Positions 26,001 through 38,000 of a stretch of DNA of 64,000 nucleotides are shown piece by piece. This stretch comes from Trachythela sp. YZ-2020 (taxonomy: Eukaryota > Cnidaria > Anthozoa > Malacalcyonacea > Clavulariidae), in contig JADLSH010000281.1 of assembly GCA_016169945.1 (NCBI GenBank), forward strand, positions 310,001 through 374,000, written 5' to 3'. The first letter of the stretch is position 1. Every line of letters begins with the position of its first letter. Under the pieces are notes generated by a model. It saw only the letters and a program-made list of their open reading frames with translations. It was not told the DNA's origin and did not search any database. The position numbers were made by a program, and so were the translations under genes.

Positions 26001-29000
26001 CTCGCTTACCTTGATGAAGACTTGGAGCAAGTCTATATAGGTATATGCGTGATGCAAAACTTTCCATATGAACACGCCAGCTCGCTTACCTTGATGAAGA
26101 CTTGGAGCAAGTCTATATAGGTATATGCGTGATGCAAAACTTTCCATATGAACACGCCAGCTCGCTTACCTTGATGAAGACTTGGAGCAAGTCTATATAG
26201 GTATATGCGTGATGCAAAACTTTCCATATGAACATACCAGCTCGCTTACCTTGATGAAGACTTGGAGCAAGTCTATATAGGTATATGCGTGATGCAAAAC
26301 TTTCCATATGAACATACCAGCTCGCTTACCTTGATGAAGACTTGGAGCAAGTCTATATAGGTATATGCGTGATGCAAAACTTTCCATATGAACATACCAG
26401 CTCGCTTACCTTGATGAAGACTTGGAGCAAGTCTATATAGGTATATGCGTGATGCAAAACTTTCCATATGAACATACCAGCTCGCTTACCTTGATGAAGT
26501 CTTGGAGCAAGTCTATATAGGTATATGCGTGATGCAAAACTTTCCATATGAACATACCAGCTCGCTTACCTTGATGAAGACTTGGAGCAAGTCTATATAG
26601 GTATATGCGTGATGCAAAACTTTCCATATGAACATACCAGCTCGCTTACCTTGATGAAGACTTGGAGCAAGTCTATATAGGTATATGCGTGATGCAAAAC
26701 TTTCCATATGAACATACCAGCTCGCTTACCTTGATGAAGTCTTGGAGCAAGTCTATATAGGTATATGCGTGATGCAAAACTTTCCATATGAACATACCAG
26801 CTCGCTTACCTTGATGAAGACTTGGAGCAAGTCTATATAGGTATATGCGTGATGCAAAACTTTCCATATGAACATACCAGCTCGCTTACCGGGATGAAGT
26901 AAATAAACCAAATTCCGCTTAATTTGGTGATTGAACATCGCATAGGCGGATTTTGTGGGGGTGCGGGGTGCACCCCCAAAATATTTTGCAGCCCCCAAAA
27001 ACGTTTTCCACCCCCCCTAGAGAAATTTGCACCCCCCCAAAAAAATTTAAATGCTCATTGGGATAAATGACAGTAGTGTGATTGAAATAAAGATTTTGAA
27101 CTAAGTAAGACTAAAAACAAGGATTTTTAACTAAATAAACCCCCATTGGCAACTGTACACCCAGACCCCTGCTGCAGCTTGCTCGGCGGTGCTACGCACC
27201 CTGTCGCTCACCTCCCCCCCTAAATTTTGGCACACCCCCTAAATTTTCGGCACCCCCCCCCAGACCAAAATCTGAAAATCCACCTATGGAACATCGAATA
27301 TGTTGCTAAACCAATGCTTTTTATTGCAAAAAAAGTCAAGAAAAACGCCCCGGCATTCTTTTCGGGGGCAATCTATTGTACACAAGGTAACTTCGATCAC
27401 TGCAGTGGTATGCCGAGTGAAAACAGTTTTAAATAACGGTACCGAAATGAAATTTAATTCTTTCACGAGACCTAATTTTCGAAATTAATATGAGAATTGA
27501 AAGAAAATAGAACAATATATTTCATTAGTAGAATCATACTAGTATACTATTGCAAATGCTGTAATTTGATTGGCTACGCTACTCCCTATCTAATTGTCGA
27601 TAGATAGCGAGTAGCGAAACAGCCATCTCCTCGGCGCGATTTTTAACGAATTTATTTCAATAAATTATGAAAAACGTTTTGAAATACTGTTTTCTTGCTG
27701 GTTTCTACTAAAACAATTAGATTATTCGCTCTCGATTTCTATGAGATGATAGTTCATTCGGGATTCGCCCTCATCAAATCTTGAGCTCATAATCTAATTG
27801 TTAAATAGAACCCGGTGCATTTTAAACATTGAATTTTTATACAGCTAAGTGATAACATCGTGTCTTCGTGGTATTTAGATTTATTTGCATGATTTTCCAG
27901 AAGCACATTTGACTTACCTGAGTCGATATAAGTCAAATTGATGTCCCTCTTTCGTTCCAACATAGACCACACAGAAAGATATTTGAACCTAGCCTGCACA
28001 ACAGCGTATGACGCCCTAGGCGCAAACTATATTTACATGACGTAAATGTCATATTTTTACCCGCAAGTAAAATATATTTTATCACTGTTTATACACTGTA
28101 TTTGCTTTTGTTTTGCCAGGGTTTGAAACATTTGAAACTCGAAGACTCTAGATTACTGCCGACTGTTAAAAAGGAAGAGAAACCTGAACCCAGCCTTGAA
28201 GAAAAATCTGTAAAATTTGAAGAGATTCAGCCACTGGCTCCATCCGTAAAAGACACAAAACCGTTGACTACTGAAATGGGAAGTAGAGGTAATATTTCAC
28301 GAAATATATAACTGAGTTCACAGGAATCGTTGGAAACGGTGCAGATGCGTAGGAAATGAGGCCTACCCCCCTTGGCCGCTTGGCGAAATTGTACCCCCCC
28401 TCCCCTGGTCTTTCCATATTAACAACCTGAATTTTATCCTAATCCTAACCATAATCCTAACCTGCAGGTATAATAATATGGAAAGTCACCCAAACAAACT
28501 GCAGTCGTCCAAAGTAAATTGTCTCGGCCCCTCCTGGGTATTTTGTGCCCCCCCCCTCCTTCCCCCTTAACTGGAAAACCTGGCTGCATCACTGCTTGGC
28601 GTTCATTCAATTCTGAAAAATTGCGAAACCATCCCCATAAAAACATGATTTGAAATATTTTTGACCGAGTACATAGACGTCATTAGCTGACGGTATGCAT
28701 TTACCAGATAACTCAATGTACATTCGGGTTGAGATTTGACGTACGTTATTTGTAGCTCGCGTGACATAAAATTGACATTTCAACTCGAATTATTTTAGGA
28801 CAGGTCGCGTAATTTTGAAAACGCGTTTAATGTATTATTTCTACTTCTAGAAGTTGTAATACTTGATGACGAACCCGCGATCGAAAGTACTTATTCATGT
28901 ATCCAGGCGAGCACTATGAGAAAAAAGACTGGAGCTAGTTTAGGTATGATTACTATGATAATTAATTCAGAAATATTTAACAATTATTTACCGAAGTCGA

Positions 29001-32000
29001 GGTGATTATCGATGATTATTCACCGAGACTAAGTCGAGACTGAGGTAAATAATTGTTTTAGTATAATTTCAGTAGTAAAATATGCATAAAGTTAAATACA
29101 ACAACATGCGCTTCCGTTATGAATATAATTTACTTCCTTTTTATGTCTACTAAAATACTCGGGAAGTCTCAATGGCCGAATGGCGCTGAAAATGCTTACA
29201 ATTTACAAGAAAGATCATGCAGGATATAAATCAAACAATTTAAAACGTTTAAGAAAAGTTAATTGTTGTCATGTTCATGTTAAATGTGAATGAACGTCCT
29301 TGACAAGTGCAATTTGCCGCTCTTTGCTTGTCACTCGTCAAACAAATTGTCAAACAAATTGTTAATAAATTAATTGCAAAAACACTCCTTACCTTTAAAA
29401 CCATATTAACCCCATATTTTGTTGCTAGTTTTGTATTTTGTGGAACTGCATTCTCCTTTATTTCTTTAATTTCATGGAGAGAAGTTACTACAAAACGACT
29501 TTGGGAAACCATTTTGAAATAAAAGCATTATTTACTACTCCGGCTAGTAAATAATAACTACTTACTGACTGAGCGTGAGGTCTGTACGGTAAAATATCAA
29601 GCTGAGGTCTTGCTGTATTGACCGAGCGATAGCGAGGTCAATACAGCAAGACCGAGGCTTGATATTTTACCGTACAGACCGAACAGTCGAAGTTAGTAAG
29701 TTGTTGTAGCATTTCAGACAACAAAAAACAATTCATTTGCCAAAAATTGTTGTCACGCGAGCCGCAAGCCAGTAAAGTCGAGCTCAAATACGGTCATTTT
29801 CAAATGTCAAAATAATTTCAATGATACGAATTTGTCTTAGTTTTTTACAAATTTATCTAATCTTAGCTTAGTAAAACTACTCTACAGTACCATTTATAGA
29901 ATAAAATATAAAATTAATAGAAAATATAGTGATATTGAGCTATCGGATCAAAGACAAAAACAGCATGTTCGAAAAAACAAAAAATATTCTTGACTGTTTT
30001 AGTTAAAAACATCGTAAAATTTACCTTTAAGTTAATATTTCGACTTGAGCCAACAAAACTTGATTTTATCTCTTGTAGTTATCTTTTCGTATATTTTCAT
30101 TGTTTTAAATTATTTTTAAGGATTTTTAATGCTTTTATTGGTTTGAAATGTGTTCAAGTCGTCGCAGGGCAATAAGAATACGTATTGCCCGTGGGCAATA
30201 CGGGAAAATCCTGCCTCGTCAGCGACCAATCAGATTGCGAGATTCACCAAAACAAGCACTTGCCATATAATAATGCCTCTTATTATATGGCAAGCATTTG
30301 TTTTGGTGTATCGCGCAATTTGATTGGTTCCTGAGCGGTCGGAATTTCCCGTATTGCCCCCGGTAGGTAATACGAGGCAATACGGTATTCTTATTGCCCT
30401 GCGACGACTTGAACACATTTCAAACCAATAAAAGCATTAAAAAATCCTTAAAAATAATTTAAAACAATGAAAAATATACGGAAAAGGGATAACTACAAGA
30501 GATAAAATCAAGTTTTGTTGGCTCAAGTCGAAATATTAACTTAAAGGTAAATTTTACGATGTTTTTAACTAAAACAGTCAAGAATATTTTTTGTTTTTTC
30601 GAACATGCTGTTTTTGTCTTTGATCCGATAGCTCAATATCACTATATTTTCTATTAATTTTATATTTTATTCTATAAATGGTACTGTAGAGTAGTTTTAC
30701 TAAGCTAAGATTAGATAAATTTGTAAAAAACTAAGACAAATTTGTATCATTGAAATTATTTTGACATTTGAAAATGACCGGCTTTGAGTTTCGGACTTTG
30801 TACTTTGTCCTCGCGTGACCAATTTTTGGCAAAATGAATTGTTTTTTGTTGTCTGAAATGCCATATAATAAACAACTTACTAACTTCGACTGTTCGGTCT
30901 GTACGGTAAAATATCAAGCCTCGGTCTTGCTGTATTGACCTTGCTATCGCTCGGTCAATACAGCAAGACCTCAGCTTGATATTTTACCGTACAGACCTCA
31001 CGCTCAGTTAGTAAGTAGTTAATATTTACTGCTCAGCCAACCAATCAAAACACTTGAAAAGCATTATTTACTACTGAAATTATACTAATATCAGTTATGC
31101 CATGATTTGGATGTGAACCGCAATTGATCTCCAATGGAAAAACGATGTTCGAAGCCATTGGACATCGATTTTCCATTGGAGATCAATTGCGCGTTCACCG
31201 ACAAATCGTGGAATTACGGTTTTGTCCCCTAAAAACTTTTAACATATGTAAAATTGAACGTCTATTAAAATACCAAAAACAAGGCTAAATATACCGAATT
31301 CAAATAAAAACATCGGTAAATGGTTATAAGAGCCTGCAAAACTAACTTACTTTCAACTGTTCCGATGAAAAACCTTCCTCTTCTTAAGCTTTGTCATATT
31401 AATCCTACCTCGTGTCCTTAATTTCAACGCTGGACGACCAATTCAACAAGAGGTCAGATTGACCTTTGCCCCTGACGTGTATTTTCGACCAATCAAATGC
31501 TTCAAAATGTTCCAGAGGTGGATATCAAATTCGGATGTGAAAAGCAAAATTATCGACCAATCTAAATGATTCAAAATGTTTTCAGAAGTGGACATCAAAT
31601 TTAGGAGGTGGAAAGCAATGCATGGCAGCGGCTAGGCGACCAATCAGAACACATTTATGTGACTACTCCTGTTGTATTCCTCAAATACAAATAATTGAAG
31701 ATGGAGCATTTATTTGGAGTTTGAATGAATGAATGAATGAATGCACTTTTTTTCAGAGGGGCATATGAAAAGTAACTATATATACAAAAATGAAGATAGA
31801 AAATAATAGAGACCAAAAAGATGACTTAATATTAAGTGGCGATTGTTCTATTAAATTGGCAGAGCGAACTTGCCTTTTTTGCCTCTTCGGAGACCATTCC
31901 ATAGCATTGCACCACTATACTTGAAGCTTCGTTTCAAAAAAATTAGTATTAGACCTTGGAAGTGCTAGATCAGTATCAATGTGACGCAGATTATAATTCC

Positions 32001-35000
32001 TACTAAGGTCCCTAAGTCCAACAAAGCTTTCCCTTCGATTCGGTGCACACTGGTCATTAACAATCTTATACAAAAGGACACTTTTCATTCTATCCCGCCT
32101 AACATATATTTAATCTGTTCTTGTTTTACGAGTATAAAATTGTCCGAATTAGAAAATATTTTCATTGATTTTTTGCCGTATTTTTTTTATGCTTTAGTAA
32201 ACAACGTGATCTTTAAAGCAGTTCACCTCAAGGACAAACAACCGTACTCAATGTTACCTCAACCTCCCTCGAGCTCTGTGCTTTTTCCAGAACCTATAAA
32301 AAGCCAGATATTTGTAGACCAAAAGAAACCTAAATCGCAAGCAGATCCTCAATGGAAGGCTCCATGGTTAAATATTCAGCGTAATAAGCAGCGCCAAGAT
32401 TCGTCAGATAATGTTATAAGACCCTATACAGTAGTTTCCACACAGAAATATCACGATGCAGCTAGCATTTTGAAGCATAAACTCGACGCAAAAGGTTTGA
32501 ATGCAGAAGATACAAAAGTGGCAACTGAAATTTCGTCACCAAAACGCGAGACGTTATACAAGTCCCACACAGGTATGTTGGTATGGGTAATGCTCCAGGA
32601 TTTGCTACTCAGGTATTGCTTTATAATTAATTGGCTATTTGGCACATGCAGTCACGCGAAAAACAGACTGACGTGGCTGCCGTGTATAAAGATTTCAAAT
32701 AAAAATAAAATAAATAAATAAATATTACGTCATGCTAAAAAATCCGCCATTTTGAGTTGTAGCGTGGATTTCATCGAAGTGCGGTTTTCGCTTATATCTT
32801 GCGAAATATGGAGAGTTATAAAACAAGCTATATCTCGCTAGAATCCTTGAACAATGAGGATTATTTTTATGTATAGTTTGTCGTTTTAACATGTCCAGAA
32901 CTCGAGTTATTAACAATAGTTGACGTACGTATTAATGTCAGCCATGTTGGATTTCGTTCTAATCAGTTTGAATTTGCCACCCAAAATGGTGGAAGAGTTG
33001 TGACGTCACTTGCAAGGGCTGAATATATATAGATTTTGATAGAATACAATCGTATCAATTTAACCTCGGTCGTATTGGTAAATTTAATTTTTAAACGCAA
33101 TCGTGTGTACTAAATATATGGATTGCTTTTGACATTTTACGAATTATTGTGTGCGACTGGCGAGTCTCTATATAGGTTACCCGAAATGATGGCACAATAA
33201 CTTTGGTACAAAAGAGTATATTATGCATTATTTAAAGGGTAGTTCGATAAATTCGGCTCTTTAGTAACTAACAACAAAGGCTTTTGCATAATATTTCTAA
33301 TCTACCTTTTGGATTTTTTACTAATGTGCAATTTTTAGTGCAAAGTTTTTAACTTTGCAGTATTGTGATGAGGGGCGAAAATTCACACGAGCTATCATAC
33401 ATACATACATACATACATTATTTGCCCATAAATTTGCCAATTAATGGGTTAAGCCAATCGATCCAATCAAGGGGCTGAGCTATTAAAAGTGCACTTGCCC
33501 CCAAGACACAGTAGAGTCACAATACAACATATATTGATAAAGATGTTTAATAAATATTTAATTAAAAATGTTAATTCATCTTTCACTGATGGTTCCAGTT
33601 TACTTCACTGATAATCTAGATGAAATGACAAACAAATAGTTTAATGGGCTATACAATTTTGAAGTGTATATCTCTATTCAGGGAATTTTTTCTTAGCCTC
33701 CCTAAGGTTCTTCAACATAGGTGGCTAACAAACCAAGGCCTAACTGCAGAAATGCCTGATACTCAGGTTAAGGTGGTTCCACTAGTGGGACAGTGCAGCA
33801 CTTGGTGATCAACTTTGTGCCAAATACATGTACTGTATCAATCAAACATATAGCATCAGTATCTCACTGTCATATAAAACATTTGACATTGACCACATGT
33901 GTAGGATAATACAAGACACTGAAAGTCCACATATAAAGTAGGTTGAAATCTAAAAGTAGAATGGCCTATTAATTTATATTAGTTAAATACCATAAAGGCA
34001 TTAAAGTTGTGATAATTTTCACATTGAAACATATATGATATATTATTCTATAACAGCAGTATGTAATCTTTCAGAGGTAGAAGCACTTCAATCGATTTGT
34101 GTGCCAACAAACACCGTTGTACACCGTTGTATACTAAGCAAATAATATGCACATTTAGGTGGCATGATTCAACGTTAAATATCCAAAGTTCATACGCGCG
34201 AATAGACATCATTGCATTTGTTAAAATCACAGCTTACCTGTATGTTGATTCCTGTCCTATGTTGGGACAACTGGGTACATTTGGCTTTGTTTATAGGTCG
34301 ATAACTATGGCCTGTATTTGCCACCAAATGTCTCAGATCGATGAGTTTCGGTGTCCTCTTTTCTATCGGTTTAAAGCCGCAGTAGGTGATTTATCATCCA
34401 AAAAAGGTGTCAGATAGCTAGATATATTACTGTTGGTACTTTCTGTGTAATATCACGCACAAACGAAACATCGTTTAGACAAAATATGCAAAAAAACACA
34501 ATACATCGATATCTTCGCCATATATTTCTTAGTTGTTTATCAAAGTTGGGTTCCTGGGATCCAGGCCCCTTGGTGATATTTTGGTCGCGCTACTTTTTTT
34601 CAGAAAATGCCAAAATTTGCCTATTTGAGCCTTTATATCTCCGAAACTAAAAGTCTAAGCCAAAAACTAATCTAGAACTTACTAACTAACTTTTCATGCC
34701 TTATCTCCGAATCAATAAAAACCCATTTTGGGTTTATAAGCACTTTAAGAGCGGATATGAAGAACACTTCCCAATCGCAAAATAGGCTCAAATGGCAGAT
34801 AACTATAAAATATGATTCCTTAAAATTCTCCCTAAAATTACGCGCGGAAATTACTCGTCAATCGTGTTGCTAAGGCAAATGTTCCTCAAGATCCCGAGAT
34901 CCCACTTTTTCCAGGTCTGCACTGGCAGTGTACATTCTACGCAATGTACGCTTCTGGAATGTACCTCCTTTTTAGTGCAAAGTTTTTAACTTTGCAGTAT

Positions 35001-38000
35001 TGTGATGAGGGGCGAAAATTCACACGAGCTATCATACATACATTCATAGATACATACATCATAGTGTAAACTTTCCGGGGGGTGCATACAATTTATGTTT
35101 CTTTTTAAATTTCATTAACATTTAGTGATTTAGTGCTTCAAGACAGGGCTTCACATTTTTCTTTAAATATTCTTTTGATCTTATGGCGATTTTACACAAA
35201 CTATGCTGAATTAGAGTCTTTATATTGAACTTGAAACATTTGCTGAAGACGTTGAATTGACATTAAATTGAGGGGCAATGCCAATGTGGCAATGTCAATA
35301 AACTTGTGCAAGTCGATGGCTGGATATATATAGTATACTGCGTGTATTCGATCTGTAATCTGTATTATGAACTATCAAAAAGTGTAGACTATAGTATCCG
35401 ATTTATATTATAACCTCCATGGTATAAAACGGAATCATATAAACGTGCTGCAAAGCCTGCAGTCCCAATAGTCGTGTTAATTTAAACTTTACAGTATACC
35501 TTGAATTGATGGGATATAATTGTATTGGGATGTATATTTTAAAATAAATGTAAATTCTGATTTTCTGTGATATAAATAATTACGTTTGAAGTGTGAACGT
35601 AAACAACAGTACTGTTTATATATGCATTGTCATTGACATTGTTAGGAAAACGAAAGTTACAACAGTATTTCCGCTTTGAAACAAATCCCCTTAAAAATTG
35701 TGTCGGTGTTCTAGTTGAAGGCAGTGGCCGACTATACACCCTTAGTTTTTATACTATTTCACCAAACAATTCAGATTTCCGACTTGGACTTACTTAACTT
35801 GGGCTAATATATAATAGCCGCCCATGTGCAAAATTTGAAGTGACAGTCCGGAATTATAGAGACTAGAGTACAAACATATACAGTAGTCATATTACTGTAA
35901 ACAAAATTTTCAACACATTTAATAATAATATGAACCCTGTAATATTTACAAAACTAAACTATATACATGTAACTACTCTTTACTCTTTGTCCTTCTATAA
36001 CTTAATACTGAGTATAAGTCATAAACATAACGATTAACGAATGTTTTTCTTTCAACACAACGACAACGTAATATTTACTGTAACTATTCATCCACAACAT
36101 TCATTGCCTTGATATAAACTTTGTCCTCTCTCAAGATTACAAATTTAATCTTTTTTACTAAAAGCAAAGTTTCAATGATCATTTTCTTGGAAAGCTTGGT
36201 AGGGTCCGTCTCTTGTTACAAGTAATTATAAATGGGGCATAATTTGCCTGCGTATGTTTACGCTTGGCGTTAAAAACACGATTTTCAAAAGCGAAGTTAA
36301 AAATAGGCCTTCAAAAAACAAATGTCATGAGAACTTGACAATCTTGACATATAAATACTGCTAGCTATAATTCCATGCATGACTCATCTATTTACGTCAG
36401 CAATAAATACGCATACACTTCCCACGGCGAATTGTGAAATATTCTTTATCTGTAGGATCAAGGAGAGATTTTCCTGAAACATTACTTGCATTTACTTGTA
36501 AATTATGGTGTTTATACAGGAATATCAGGATCCAAAATTCAACAAAAATATGTCTTCGCCGCAGAGTACTTCAGTGCTTCCATATTAATCTTTCGTTTTT
36601 CTTACTGAATTTCCCCCCATTTTCACTCCCATTTTCCTCAAAACTTATGGCTCTTTGAAACTTTGCACAATCCTTGGATCCCTAGTTTATATTGTAACCG
36701 AAGCCATGATACTATAATTGCAGCATTTAAGATATATATTATTTCTGCATGCTTATTTAACTTAAATAGGACAACAATTTAGTGGTCGTGAATTTTTACA
36801 TAATAGAACAAGTTACCAAAGCATCTCCCCCGTAACTCACAAAACAAGACGCCTATTATTGTGTTCATTCTTGCCCCTGGTAGCAAAATACACGCGAAGA
36901 AGTCTACGACGAACACTTATAATTGAAGTACGGCAGTATACTGTGTTGTTAATTCAAGGAAAACCACTTCTTTCACGCATAAACACAACGAAACATTTTC
37001 TAAAACTTATCGCCCATTTCTTTACGGCCGCCATTTTGAATCGGGTTGGCAATTTCCTAATCACAAGTGACAACCACTGATCTGAAAACAAGAACTGGAT
37101 AGTGCATCTGCTATGCATAAATGATGCCAATGGCGGTCATATTGGTTTGACCACCACAAATCTACTGTGGTGTTGGCGACATGTTTACAGAGGTTCTAAA
37201 GGTTTCTAGTTATTGGGGGGAAAAGACACGTATTGTCTGGATAAGAATTGATCATCAGTTCTCTTTCTTCCTAAATTTGCCGGTGAATAACTAATGAGAT
37301 CACACCATTGAACTATATACAAACTGGAACGCTAACTCAATACGCCAAACCCGATAATAGGATGAAGCCAAGCTAGTTTTTCTGAGTTTTGAGTTGAAAT
37401 ACTTAACGCCGAACATTGGGCTGTATATGAAATTGAAGCTATTAAAAAGTTCTATTTGATATAAAAACTTCAAGACTTTAGGCAAATGGAAATACTTAAA
37501 AAATACAAAAACAACCGCAATTTTGTAAAATACGGCAAATTTTCCCTCAAAGTTTTAAGGAAATCCCCCCCTGCGTTAGCGTTCCAGTCTATTATAGTTC
37601 AATGGGTCACACCAATATGGCCGCCATAAGCCTCATTATGTGGTGCTTAAAACGATCTAAAACTCATTAGAAGAGATGTTGGAAGTTTAAACAGCTCACG
37701 ATTTGACTAATCAAGAATTTGACAGAATTGTAAATCTGATCTCATTAAAAATATTCTGGCTTCAAAATTGGCTCATTGAATTAAATAGGATGCTCTATCC
37801 AGTTCTAGTTTCAGATCAGTGGTGACAACGTACTGTACGTATGCTCTGTGGAAATGCCAGTTTCCGACGACGATGAAAACAGAAAATGCCCATTTTAAAC
37901 TTCTGGGGCCGGTTGTACGAAGGCCGTTTAGCTTAAACGGTGGATAAGCCAAAATTAAAAAACACTTTCACGCACTTTGTGAATGACTGAACTTAAATCT

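Noticed and set aside
22016..26898. CRISPR-like array appearance
   Set aside because: The whole 80-bp unit repeats with no unique spacers, and the context is a eukaryotic intron.
22031..26998. Dozens of minus-strand reading frames of 64 codons (and a few longer) through the satellite
   Set aside because: They repeat every 80 bp with shifting frame because 80 is not a multiple of 3. They follow the repeat, not codon usage, and have no splice or regulatory context.
31981..32197. Upstream extension of the exon 10 reading frame to an ATG at 31981
   Set aside because: A strong acceptor TTTTTATGCTTTAG at 32197 and phase from exon 9 mark the exon start; upstream sequence is intron-like.
34097..34417. 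106-codon plus-strand frame in intron 10 as a missed SETDB1 exon
   Set aside because: No similarity to SETDB1, and exons 10 and 11 already join in phase.
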